DNA of 64,000 bases from Planctomycetota bacterium (GTDB lineage Bacteria > Planctomycetota > Phycisphaerae > Sedimentisphaerales > Anaerohalosphaeraceae). Location: positions 1 to 64,000 of the forward strand of contig VRUI01000011.1 of NCBI GenBank assembly GCA_019456225.1. The letters are read 5' to 3'. A program made the translations under genes and the position numbers. The notes beneath the pieces were generated by a model. It was given only the letters and a program-made list of their open reading frames with translations. It did not search any database and was not told the DNA's origin. Shown here piece after piece: positions 9,101 to 17,075 of this stretch (position 1 is its first letter; the number at the start of each line of letters is the position of its first letter).

Positions 9101-9367
9101 GAGGCAATAAGCGATGCGTTAGAGGCAGGTAATTTCAAAGATATGAAACCGTTAAGTCATACTTTGAAAGGGTCTGCGGGGACGATAGGGGCTCAGTTGC
9201 TTGCAGATAGAGCAACTCAACTGGACCAGGCTGCCAAAGAGGAAGATATTGAAAAAGCGAAAGAGATTTTTGTTCAGGTAAGAAAAGAGTTCGATAGATT
9301 GCAGGATTTAGTTTCTAAGCCTGACTGGGTTAATTTGGTGAAAGAATGTGCAGTAATTTCAAGTTAA
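6146..9367 (+). CDS. Hybrid sensor histidine kinase (periplasmic sensor, two PAS, kinase, REC, HPt)
   Basis: A 1,073-residue membrane-bound phosphorelay protein. Order: TM1 (about 19-40), periplasmic sensor of about 150 residues, TM2 (about 198-217), PAS1 (about 235-370), PAS2 (about 380-490), kinase core with phosphoacceptor H540 in NMSHEIRTPMNG, ATPase domain (N-box NLVGNGLKF, G-box DTGIGIPPEQQ), receiver with D838 in LVLMDMQMPVMDG, and HPt with H1005 in SHTLKGSAGT. PAS1 holds a cysteine cluster (CIH, then CGKAACCAKC) of the kind seen in some PAS domains and possibly metal- or redox-binding. The start is TTG 6146 with AAGGCGA upstream. All phosphotransfer residues are intact. The next gene is a likely phosphorelay partner. 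The signal is unknown. Confidence 0.93.
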   Translation: MEKKKDQNFKTIRIKLETSFALFSLIIAAILSFSLFVVAKNIIRHDARKHLLELVSLGSNQIDADAHAGLTDPPHENHSAYSEIHQVLKKIQETTVDFCHVYTLRFNDKKKLVRVASAETDTGETSHHGDVYEIADESVIALLSGISKPVVDNDFVSNASGTFLSGYAPFYTSDGRLEGILSIETEMSNVLANERSFLTTAIFMFIFSTPFIVIFTKLLGRNISVPLSSLERSTERQKALTYIFDAAPVGMMMIDENNKVSDINNIATRFVHKDAAEFIGKFPGEGLDCIHSDAHPDGCGKAACCAKCPVEIACQEALSTGKPVSSVEGQVTLLIDKKEVPLWLQISVEPIKLSGSKYFIMSMNDITDLKQSENLIQQQAQIFEQIQGSVITIDLDGHIAAWNKGSEAMLAYTPEEAIGQHVSFVYPDGHEGFLRNKNILLKKDTHEFETELVKKSGKKIFAHVSLSLLRDSEGEITHIVAYSTDVTSRKQTEKQLQDTLNESRAMNDQLLEATGRANDMAADAAQASIAKSEFLANMSHEIRTPMNGVISMVDLALDKDLDEEVYDYLMVCKSSANALLAIINDILDFSKIEAGKIDIEIVKCSTQRILIDIDAMMRSRASEKAVDFDIVFDSEIPQFINSDITRVRQCLLNLVGNGLKFTERGSITIHVSSQTLKDMPAVRFDVKDTGIGIPPEQQKLIFDKFSQADSSTTRKFGGTGLGLAITTQLIELLGGTISVVSMPGEGSTFSMTIPSNIEPGSQPMISKLDRSNLDRDDKPEILNTKLSGNILIAEDDLINQKSIKAILSKTDLTLTIVEDGKQAVDEASTGKYDLVLMDMQMPVMDGTEATAILRKQGSEIPIIAVTANVMKQDIDKCLDAGCNSHLSKPIDRAKLFETLAEYLLSGDEANDSNDQQEPVGQQSAETSEESITSEPELQVESQSESPDADDYGNVLDWAEVIDRFTDEDVIKEIVAAFFVDNPARIEAISDALEAGNFKDMKPLSHTLKGSAGTIGAQLLADRATQLDQAAKEEDIEKAKEIFVQVRKEFDRLQDLVSKPDWVNLVKECAVISS

Positions 9368-9400
9368 ATGACTTGATAGACAGATTTAATTGGAGAGATT

Positions 9401-10510
9401 ATGAATATATTGATAGTTGATGACGATGCTGTGTCACGTATAGGACTTGAGTCCGTACTTCGTGATAAATATGATACTAAGCAGGCTTCGTCCGGCGAGG
9501 AGGCACTTGAAATAGCCGGTCAGTTCTCACCTGACCTCATTTTACTTGACGTAGTCATGCCAGGTATAAACGGATACGAAGTATGCCGGAAAATCCGCAC
9601 CGAGGAGAGTCTTAAGCATATAAAGATAGTTATGCTTTCGGCTAATACCGATACTGGGGACCGGCTTGAAGGATATGAGGCCGGGGCCGACGATTACCTG
9701 ACAAAGCCGTTTGATACGGACGAACTGCTTGCGAAGGTGCGGGTTTATCTGCGTCTAAAGTCAGTCGAAGAGCTTGATGAAATGAAGAGCGAGTTGACCA
9801 TGACAGTAACCCATGAGATGCGAACACCTATGACGATCCTGGAGGGGACTTTGTCAAATATATTATCCGGTGCTTACGGCAAACCAAAACCAAAGCTGCG
9901 TGAAAAACTTGAACTTGCCGAGCAAAACATTAAACGCCTTGCAAATATCGTCTCAAATTTCTTTGATATTACAAGAATCGAAGCAGAGAAGGTGGATATT
10001 GAAATTTCAAATATAGAAGTGAAAACTATTGTCTCTAAAACGATAGATTCGCTGCAGAGCGCCGCTGCCGAAAGAAATATTCAGTTGTCTTACCAGCAAA
10101 AGAATGAAGATATTTCATTGTCGGTTGATGGTGAAATACTTACGAGTATTCTGAGAAATCTTCTTGAAAATGCTATAAGGTTTACCTACGAAAATGACAC
10201 GGTTACTGTCAATACTGAGATCAGTGATGGTGACGTGGTGTTTGAGGTTAAGGATAACGGCCCGGGGATAGACTCTGCAGATACTGAAAGAATATTCGAT
10301 AAATTCGTTCAGTTGGAAAGACATGTAGGAGCCGGTGAACACGGAACGGGCCTTGGCCTGTCTATTGTGAAAAAACATGTAGAGCTGCTTGGCGGCAGTA
10401 TCTGGATCGTAAGCGAACCGGAAAAAGGCACAAGTGTTTGTTTCTCATTGCCGCAAAATAACAAAGTCTCAGAAAACGAAAACACACGCCAAAACACTGA
10501 CAAAAAGTGA
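9401..10510 (+). CDS. Receiver-histidine kinase protein (REC-HisKA-HATPase)
   Basis: A 369-residue soluble protein with a receiver domain first (acidic DDD at 7-9, phosphoacceptor D50 in LILLDVVMPG, conserved Lys in LTKPFD) and a histidine kinase core after it (H138 in TVTHEMRTPMT, G-boxes DNGPGI and GTGLGLSI). It has no membrane segment and no DNA-binding or other output domain. GGAGAG precedes the ATG. The gene lies 33 bases after the hybrid kinase, so the HPt of that protein (H1005) probably phosphorylates D50 here and this kinase then acts on an unlinked regulator. That order of transfer is inference. Confidence 0.92.
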   Translation: MNILIVDDDAVSRIGLESVLRDKYDTKQASSGEEALEIAGQFSPDLILLDVVMPGINGYEVCRKIRTEESLKHIKIVMLSANTDTGDRLEGYEAGADDYLTKPFDTDELLAKVRVYLRLKSVEELDEMKSELTMTVTHEMRTPMTILEGTLSNILSGAYGKPKPKLREKLELAEQNIKRLANIVSNFFDITRIEAEKVDIEISNIEVKTIVSKTIDSLQSAAAERNIQLSYQQKNEDISLSVDGEILTSILRNLLENAIRFTYENDTVTVNTEISDGDVVFEVKDNGPGIDSADTERIFDKFVQLERHVGAGEHGTGLGLSIVKKHVELLGGSIWIVSEPEKGTSVCFSLPQNNKVSENENTRQNTDKK

Positions 10511-10565
10511 CATTTTTCGCGGGATCAACTGTTTCAAAATTGCGGGATTTACTTGAAACCGCATT

Positions 10566-11414
10566 TTAAGCCATTGCGGGGGTTTTTGCTGATATTGCTT
10601 TTATGAACTGTTCGGCCAGTAGGGCGGTTGGGTATTTTTGTACTCCACGCTGTGCGTTCGAGTTGCACCAGACCATTGCCAGCGGCAAAATGATGGCTTC
10701 ATCCCGTGTCAATTCCAGGAGGTTTGATAATTCCATTAACAACTCAGCGGTGCTGATGGGCAATTCGACTGTGCTTGAAAGCATGCCGGATGACGGACAG
10801 CAGGCTTTTGGTGAGCTTGTTACCAGATGCTCGCGGCAGACCAGTGGTCTTGCATGGTACTGAGAGCATGTGTTCTCTTTCATGAACGGACACTTGATGT
10901 TCATTTTTTGATACCATCTGGAAATTGACTTGAGTGACTGGGATTCGTTTTTCGCAGGGATATTAACTAACGGCATTCTGTTTGCCGCGATCTTCCTTGC
11001 TGCCAGCAGGAATGAATGCAGTATCGGTTTGCGTTTTTCGGCCGGCAGCGACAGTATGTGTTTTTGCAGAAAGAATGCCTCTGCCGATGAAAGCGAAACC
11101 ATGTACGAACAGCAGCTGGCACACCCTTTTTTGCAGGATATTTCAGCTCCGTTTTCGATTTCATTTTGACCGGCGAGGCGGTTGATTATATCGCAGAGTT
11201 GATGGGCAACCGGGATCAGGTCCGAAAGGCAGGCTTCGTCATTATTGGCTATAAGTGTCAGGTGAGCAGTTTTATTGCCCGAATCAACATGGAAATTCCA
11301 ACTTGCCGGGTGCGCGGCATCGTTGTCGCCTCCGTTCTGTTGAGTTGGATTTTCAACCAGTTCAAAAGGCAATTCTTTTAAGTTGTAATTTGTAGTGTTA
11401 CTACTTGCCGACAT
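10566..11414 (-). CDS. YkgJ-type cysteine-cluster protein
   Basis: A 282-residue protein with the cysteine pattern of the YkgJ/putative zinc- or iron-chelating family (CxxxCxxCC): CKKGCASCCSYMVSLSSAEA in the middle, then CPFMKENTCSQYHARPLVC further on. In this family the cysteines are thought to hold a metal or Fe-S cluster. The biochemical role is not established. The gene converges on the kinase pair and follows miaB on the minus strand by about 50 bases, so it may be cotranscribed with miaB. No signal peptide or membrane segment is seen. Confidence 0.8.
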   Translation of the reverse strand: MSASSNTTNYNLKELPFELVENPTQQNGGDNDAAHPASWNFHVDSGNKTAHLTLIANNDEACLSDLIPVAHQLCDIINRLAGQNEIENGAEISCKKGCASCCSYMVSLSSAEAFFLQKHILSLPAEKRKPILHSFLLAARKIAANRMPLVNIPAKNESQSLKSISRWYQKMNIKCPFMKENTCSQYHARPLVCREHLVTSSPKACCPSSGMLSSTVELPISTAELLMELSNLLELTRDEAIILPLAMVWCNSNAQRGVQKYPTALLAEQFIKAISAKTPAMA

Positions 11415-11461
11415 AACAGATATATCGGGTAAATGCAGGCGGCAGTTAATTTGCGAGGTGT

Positions 11462-12838
11462 TTATTCAAGCTTGCCGAACATTGTAAGTGCGGAAGTTTT
11501 CTCGATTCTTATTGCTGTAAACGTCCCTGTGAGGGTTTCTGGGCCGTTGAACACGACAATGTGATCCGTTGCGGTTCGTCCTATAAGCTGTGGGTTATTT
11601 CCATTCTCTGTCATGTTGACATGCGGCTTTTTGCTTAAGCCTTCGACGAGCACTTTGACGGATCGGCCCAGCAGTTTGCTGCTGTCCTTTTCGCTGATGG
11701 CGTTTTGGATTGCGAGCAGGTCAAGGTTTCTTTGTCTCTTGACTTCTTCGCCGACGTCGTCGGCCAGGTTGTTTGCCGAATCGGTTCCGGGCCTTGGCGA
11801 GTATTTAAATACGAACGAGTTTTTGAACCTTGCTTTTTTGACCAGTTCAACTGTTGCCTGAAAATCCTCTTCGGTTTCGCCGGGAAAGCCTACTATAAAG
11901 TCTGACGCTATTGAGATGTCTGGCAGTATCTGCCGGGCCTTTTCGATCAGGTCGATGTATTGACTGGCCGTGTACTTTCGGTTCATCGCCTTTAGTATTC
12001 TGTCCGATCCGCTCTGTGCGGGGATGTGCAGGTAAGGGGTTACCTTGTCCAGATCGGCCATCGCCTGCAGTATTGAGATGTCGAACTTGCCGGGATGGCT
12101 CGTGATGAACCGGATCCATTCGATGGACTCAACTTCGCTGACCATTTTCAGCAGGTCGGCAAGTTTATATGTTTTGCCGCCTTCGGTGTATGTATAGGCG
12201 TCGATGGTCTGGCCGAGCAGCGTGGTCTGTTTGATACCTCCTTCGCCAAGCCGTCTAACTTGTTCGATGATGTCTTTCGGCGGGCGGGAGATTTCCGGCC
12301 CGCGGACGTATGGCACTATGCAGTATGTGCAGAAGTTGTTGCACCCGCGCATAACCCTGACGAATGCCTGACCGTGGATATGATTTTCATCGCTATCGTG
12401 AGCAAGCTCAAATTTGTCGAGCGTGTCGGTTTCGGTCTGCGGGTTTTTGCGGCGGATCTTTTCGGTAATGGCGATGGATTTATTTTTGCTCTTTAGAACT
12501 TCCTCAAGCATCTCGGGAATCCGGGCAATGTTTGCAGGTCCCGCGACGAGATCGACGGCAGGGTGGTCGAGCAGTTCTTCCCCAAGCCGCTGAGCCATGC
12601 ACCCGATAACCCCGACGATCAGATCGGGGTGGCTCTTTTTAACACGCTTAAGGTGGCCAAGATGAGACATAACCCGCTCTTCGGCATGGGCGCGAACCGA
12701 GCAGGTATTCATAAGAAGTACATCAGCATCGACAGCCTTATCTGTAAGCTCAAAACCCCTGTCGATAAGCGCAGAAGTAACAAGCGAAGAGTCCAGCTTA
12801 TTCATCTGACAACCAAAATTCTTAATATGAAGCTTCAT
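11462..12838 (-). CDS. miaB: tRNA-2-methylthio-N6-dimethylallyladenosine synthase MiaB
   Basis: Radical SAM methylthiotransferase that adds the methylthio group to i6A37 of tRNAs reading UNN codons. The 458-residue protein has the full three-domain layout. The N-terminal UPF0004 domain carries C10 (NFGCQMN), C46 (NTCSVRAHAEE) and C80 (IGCMAQR) for the auxiliary 4Fe-4S cluster. The radical SAM core has C166, C170 and C173 in RGCNNFCTYCIVPYVRG. A C-terminal TRAM domain follows. NTCSVR and the YVRG continuation separate MiaB from MtaB and RimO. Confidence 0.95.
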   Translation of the reverse strand: MKLHIKNFGCQMNKLDSSLVTSALIDRGFELTDKAVDADVLLMNTCSVRAHAEERVMSHLGHLKRVKKSHPDLIVGVIGCMAQRLGEELLDHPAVDLVAGPANIARIPEMLEEVLKSKNKSIAITEKIRRKNPQTETDTLDKFELAHDSDENHIHGQAFVRVMRGCNNFCTYCIVPYVRGPEISRPPKDIIEQVRRLGEGGIKQTTLLGQTIDAYTYTEGGKTYKLADLLKMVSEVESIEWIRFITSHPGKFDISILQAMADLDKVTPYLHIPAQSGSDRILKAMNRKYTASQYIDLIEKARQILPDISIASDFIVGFPGETEEDFQATVELVKKARFKNSFVFKYSPRPGTDSANNLADDVGEEVKRQRNLDLLAIQNAISEKDSSKLLGRSVKVLVEGLSKKPHVNMTENGNNPQLIGRTATDHIVVFNGPETLTGTFTAIRIEKTSALTMFGKLE

Positions 12839-13209
12839 ATATAATAAAAACTTTCCATAGGATGGGCCGTGGCCATGCCGTATTCCAAATAGCGAAATTT
12901 CACCAAACCCTTAATAATACCCGTTTTCACAAAAAAATGCAATAGTCCGCCAAAAATTAAGGATTTCTGCAAGTTTCTGTCAAGTAGTTTCATGAAAACT
13001 CAGAATTTTTAGATCGGCTTTGATTATTTGAATACAAAAGCCAAATCAAAGGTGTGCAGGAATATATAATATCTTGCTATTGTAGAGATTTGTGTTACAC
13101 TGCCGGTTGTTCGGGCCGATGTGCAAGGCCGGCATAAGGCATAATGTGTTTGTTTTATTTTCTCGTAACAGGAGAGTTGATGTAGTTGTTTATCCAAAAG
13201 GAGTAAGTT
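12839..13209. other. Intergenic region upstream of the PQQ-propeller remnant
   Basis: About 370 bases between divergently oriented genes. A possible sigma-70-like promoter for the plus strand is TTGCTA (13074-13079), 16 bases, TACACT (13096-13101). It is a weak match. Nothing else was recognised. Confidence 0.35.
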
Positions 13210-14040
13210 GTGAAGAATCAAATGTGTTCTATTTTGCTTATAACCGCAATATTCAGTGCTTCGATGTGCGTTGCTGGTGACTGGCCTCAGTTTCGAGGCC
13301 CAGACCGAAGTGGTATGTCGTCTGAGAAAGGCCTGTTGGCCAAATGGCCCGATGGAGGCCCCAATCTGCTTTGGAAGAATGAGAGTTTGGGAAAGGGTTA
13401 TTCTTCGGTGTCTGTTGCCAAAGGCCTAATCTATACAACAGGTGTCGAAGACGGTAAGGGCTATGTCTACGCGTTCACTCTTGACGGCAAACCGAAGTGG
13501 AAGAAGAGCTATGGTAAGGGTTGGACGGGATCTCATTCAGGCAGCCGAACTGCTCCGACGATTGACGGCGACCGGCTTTACGTCATGAGCGGACATGGCA
13601 ATATAGTCTGCTTCTCCGCCGATGGCAGCAAAAAGATATGGAGCGTGGATACTGCCAGGGAGTTTGGAGGCAAGAACATTAAGTGGGGCATTTCCGAATC
13701 TGTTCTGGTCGATGGAGACAAGGTAATTTGCACATCTGGCGGCCTGGATGCGAGCATAGTAGCTTTGAACAAGAAGACGGGCAAGACTATATGGACGAGC
13801 AAGGGGCTAAGCGATAAAAGTGCTTATTGCTGTCCAATCGTATTGGAATCAGGCGGCAAACGTCTGCTCATCACAATGCTGAGCAATTCAGTGGTATGTC
13901 TGGACATTGAAACCGGCAAGCTTCACTGGCAGGTTGAGCATACCGGCAAATACAAGATTTCAGCTGTAATGCCCTCAGGATGGACGTAGAACGATTAAGG
14001 ACAAATCGTCGTCGCTGCTGTTGGCTACTAAAAAATCTCG
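13210..14040 (+). pseudogene. Truncated PQQ-like beta-propeller protein
   Basis: The first 259 codons encode a secreted beta-propeller protein of the planctomycete PQQ-like type: signal peptide (1-22, ending SMCVAG), the family start DWPQFRGPDRSGMSSEKG, then repeated blades (GNIVCFSADGSKKIWS, ASIVALNKKTGKTIWTS). The GTG start has a strong AAGGAG seven bases ahead. Intact relatives are about 400 residues or more. Here the frame stops at 13989 in mid-blade (ISAVMPSGWT). Shifted-frame sequence after the stop still reads GQIVVAAVGY, propeller-like, so frameshifts rather than a clean end are likely. A kinase fragment then takes over near 14041. Confidence 0.75.
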
Positions 14041-14145
14041 CTTACCATGCTTATTGTTATTGCTAATAGTTTGGGAGGCAGAATCTGGCTTGAGTCCGAA
14101 GAAGGCAAAGGCTGTAAATTCTTTGTTACCCTGCCAACGGTATAA
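14041..14145 (+). pseudogene. C-terminal fragment of a histidine kinase
   Basis: In the frame that ends at TAA 14143-14145 the sequence reads NSLGGRIWLESEEGKG and then CKFFVTLP. This is the unmistakable last segment of a HATPase domain (GGRIWLES, GKGxxFFxTLP). No start or kinase core precedes it; the remnant directly follows the broken propeller gene. It is not related in position to either complete kinase in the window. Confidence 0.75.
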
Positions 14146-14512
14146 TGGCATTTATACAATTCACAAGAAACCGTTTACAATTAACCGGCTTTATTGTCCG
14201 GCCTGATCCGCTTGCCGTTGGGCTCACTTCGGGATTTCATCCTGTCGATTTTATCGATTGGATGGAAAACTCTTTGACAAAATTAAAACTTGAAAGAAAA
14301 TAATATAATGGTAGAATCCTGTCAACAGGAGTTGAAATACCTCTTGGTTTAAAGAGCTTTTTACTTCACTTTAGCTGAAGATATACACGACAGTTCAAGT
14401 TAAAATTGATCTGGTTGTTGATACTTTGCAAAAAAACATGCTTTTAAACCATGTAAATGTGGGGGGATGTCAGACTGATATCTATTGATGTTTATAAGGA
14501 AAAGGTTTTGTA
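14146..14512. other. Intergenic region upstream of the Na/Pi transporter
   Basis: About 370 bases. A small perfect palindrome TCCTGT-CA-ACAGGA lies at 14317-14330. TTGACA at about 14275 and TAATATAAT further on are spaced too widely for a confident promoter. No gene was seen. Confidence 0.4.
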
Positions 14513-16207
14513 ATGGATTGGGAATTTGTAAAAGAATTGAGCGGGATGCTCGTTACTGTTATCGGCGGGCTTGGTGTATTTCTTCTCGGGATGAAAAATA
14601 TGTCCGAGGGTATGCAGGCAGTTGCCGGCGGGAGGATGCGGGCGCTGATCAATGCGGTGACTAATAACCGATTCATGGCATGCGGAGTCGGGCTTGTAAT
14701 AACGATGCTGATCCAGTCCAGCTCTGTTACTACGGTGATGGTTGTGGGGATGGTTAACGCGACGCTGATGAACCTGACGCAGGCGATTGGTGTTATACTG
14801 GGTGCGGATATCGGCACTACGGTAACGGGCTGGATAATGATATCGCCGATCAGTGAATACGGTTTGCCTATGATGGGTTTTGCGGCGTTTTTCTTTTTGT
14901 TCAGCAAGAACGAACGTCTTCGTTATACGGCGATGCTGATCCTTGGTCTTGGAATGGTTTTCTTCGGTCTGATACTGATGAAGGGCGGGTTTGCACCTCT
15001 TCGTGAGATGGACGGTTTCCGAGAATTGATGGCCAGGTTCAGGCCTGACAATTACTTTGGAGTTTTGCGGTGCTGTCTTGTAGGTGCGGCGGTTACAGCA
15101 GTGGTGCAGTCGTCATCGGCGACACTTGTTATTACAATAGCTATGGTCGGTACTGGTGTTCTTGATTTTGAAACAGCGGCGGCATTGGTGCTTGGTGAGA
15201 ATATCGGAACGACTATCACAGCGTGTCTTGGTGCTATTGGCGCATCTACGAATGCCAAACGTGCGGCGGCAGCGCATGTGATAATCAAAGTGCTTGGAGT
15301 TGCGTGGATAACGGCACTGTTTTTCCCGTATATGAAGTTGATGAAAACTATTGTCGGAGCTGATCTTATTACAACTACGGTGCTGGTTAAGGGCATCCCA
15401 ACGTACACTCATGCTATGAAAGCCATAGCAATGTCCCATACGGCATTTAACATCGCAAATGTTATTATTATGATCCCGTTTACGACGGTACTTGCAAGTA
15501 TACTTATGCGCATTATGCCGGATAAGGTTGCAAAGGAAGTTTCGCATTTGAAGTTTCTTGACGTTCGCATGCTTGACACTCCTGCGATCAGCATCCAGCA
15601 ATCGCAAAAAGAGATAATGCGTATGGGTGAGCTCACTCGCAAGATGCTCGTTCGTCTCAAGGATATTATCAGTAAACGAGGGCGTGATGAAGTTGCCGAG
15701 GGTAAGATATTTCGGCGTGAAGATATGCTGGATGTCAGCCAAAAGGAAATTGTCGAATTTTTGAGTAGCCTGCTTAGCGGAAATGTCCCGCATGACGTAA
15801 TGGACAACGGTCGCAAACAGCTTCGTATGGCGGATGAATACGAGTCTATAGGAGACTACATTACAACCCTTCTCAAGTTGAACCTGAAGATGGATAAGGG
15901 TGACATGGAGATGCTGAGCGAAACGCGCGATGAGATTATTCAATTGCATGAGCGTGTATTGCAATATCTCAGCATGATCAATGAGGCAGTTAAGGAAGAT
16001 AACGTAAGGATCGTTCTAAAGGCAGGTACACTTGGCGATGCTATAACACATCTCATTAAGGAATATCGCACAAATCACCTTGAGCGTGTTGAGTCAGGGG
16101 ATGTGTCGGCTTTAAAAAGCCTTATCATTACAGATATGCTTAACGCTTACAGGCGGGTTAAGGACCATGCACTGAACATCGCAGAGGTGCTCGCAGGAGA
16201 AAAGTAA
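14513..16207 (+). CDS. Na/Pi cotransporter family protein with PhoU-like domain
   Basis: A 564-residue inner-membrane protein of the NptA/YjbB type, expected to move inorganic phosphate with sodium. Two inverted Na/Pi repeats each carry the signature QSSS (LIQSSSVTTVM near residue 66 and VVQSSSATLVI near 199), with about eight membrane helices in the first 340 residues. The last 200 residues are helical, charged and PhoU-like, a common fusion in this family. AAGGAAAAGG precedes the ATG. The gene is intact although broken genes lie on both sides. No Pho box was recognised. Confidence 0.9.
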   Translation: MDWEFVKELSGMLVTVIGGLGVFLLGMKNMSEGMQAVAGGRMRALINAVTNNRFMACGVGLVITMLIQSSSVTTVMVVGMVNATLMNLTQAIGVILGADIGTTVTGWIMISPISEYGLPMMGFAAFFFLFSKNERLRYTAMLILGLGMVFFGLILMKGGFAPLREMDGFRELMARFRPDNYFGVLRCCLVGAAVTAVVQSSSATLVITIAMVGTGVLDFETAAALVLGENIGTTITACLGAIGASTNAKRAAAAHVIIKVLGVAWITALFFPYMKLMKTIVGADLITTTVLVKGIPTYTHAMKAIAMSHTAFNIANVIIMIPFTTVLASILMRIMPDKVAKEVSHLKFLDVRMLDTPAISIQQSQKEIMRMGELTRKMLVRLKDIISKRGRDEVAEGKIFRREDMLDVSQKEIVEFLSSLLSGNVPHDVMDNGRKQLRMADEYESIGDYITTLLKLNLKMDKGDMEMLSETRDEIIQLHERVLQYLSMINEAVKEDNVRIVLKAGTLGDAITHLIKEYRTNHLERVESGDVSALKSLIITDMLNAYRRVKDHALNIAEVLAGEK

Positions 16208-16235
16208 GTCAATGAATCGGAAAGGGAAATGTCAG

Positions 16236-16505
16236 ATGAGCAAAATTTACGATCTCGCTCAAATCAAGGGCGTATTGAAGTGGGTACAAGCCGTCCCGGA
16301 GATCGAAAAAGGTTTCGTTGCCTATTCCGAAGGCAAGGCAGTGATCCCTCCTGTCGGTGAGCTGTAATTTAAGGATCCGCCGGGCGATACTCATATCAAA
16401 TACGGATATCTCCTGGATGATGATTACTATGTCATCAAGATTGCCTCCGGATTCTTTGAAAGCCCCGCTTCAAACCGCTATACAAGTGACGGACTTATGC
16501 TGCTT
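16236..16505 (+). pseudogene. N-terminal fragment of an ornithine cyclodeaminase/mu-crystallin family gene
   Basis: The frame from ATG 16236 reads MSKIYDLAQIKGVL, EIEKGFVAYSEGKAV, PPVGEL, then an in-frame TAA (16365-16367), then FKDPPGDTHIKYGYLL and YYVIKIASGFF. This is the start of an ornithine cyclodeaminase-type dehydrogenase. The family usually has GELLF at the stop, so a single TTA to TAA change would explain it. Homology ends at GLMLL (about 16505), far short of the usual 320 or so residues, and the same frame runs straight into a sulfatase tail. Confidence 0.8.
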
Positions 16506-16994
16506 GGCAAAACCGATAAGCATAAAGAGTATGTTTACGGCTTGCAGACGACGCGTGGAATTAATTCCGGTTCGGAGCATTTCGGAATACGACAGATTCG
16601 CAGCAGACAGTTTAAGTATATCGTAAACCTAACGCCTCAAGTGAAATTTAAAAATGCTATAGTGGCCAGAAGTGCCATATATGCTACCTGGAAACAGAAG
16701 GCTAAAACCGACCCCGATGCCGCAGAAAAGGTCAGACGATATGAGAACAGGCCCGCAGAGGAACTTTACGATGTTGTAAAAGATAAATACGAGTGGAACA
16801 ATCTTGCCGGCGATCCGAAGTATGCAAAGGTCAAAAAGCAGCTCCGTGAAAAACTGTATGCCTGGATGGCCCAGCAGGGTGATAAGGGGCAGACAACCGA
16901 GATGGAGGCTTTCGAGCATCAAGGCAGGCATGTTAGGAATAAAGACAAAAACAAGAATAAGAATAGAAGAAAGAATAGGAAAAAGCAGCAGTAG
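16506..16994 (+). pseudogene. C-terminal fragment of a sulfatase
   Basis: In the same frame as the cyclodeaminase remnant the sequence becomes GKTDKHKEYVYGLQTTRGIN, then SGSEHFGIRQIRSRQFKYIV, and later RPAEELYDVVKDKYEWNNLA. This is the C-terminal part of a type I sulfatase of the polysaccharide-degrading kind. The catalytic N-terminal domain with the formylglycine Cys/Ser motif is absent, so it cannot be active. It ends in a lysine/asparagine-rich tail (about 28 residues). An ATG at 16497 could start a 165-residue product, but no ribosome site is evident. Confidence 0.8.
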
Positions 16995-17075
16995 CAATAT
17001 GCTATATGGGAAATGACATTTTGTTTACGGAGACGATAATGTTTAGCGATCGTTTTTCGCGGTGTATGTTTTTTG

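Noticed and set aside
14021-14206. 61-codon frame across the kinase remnant
   Set aside because: Out of frame with the recognisable kinase tail; leucine-rich artefact.
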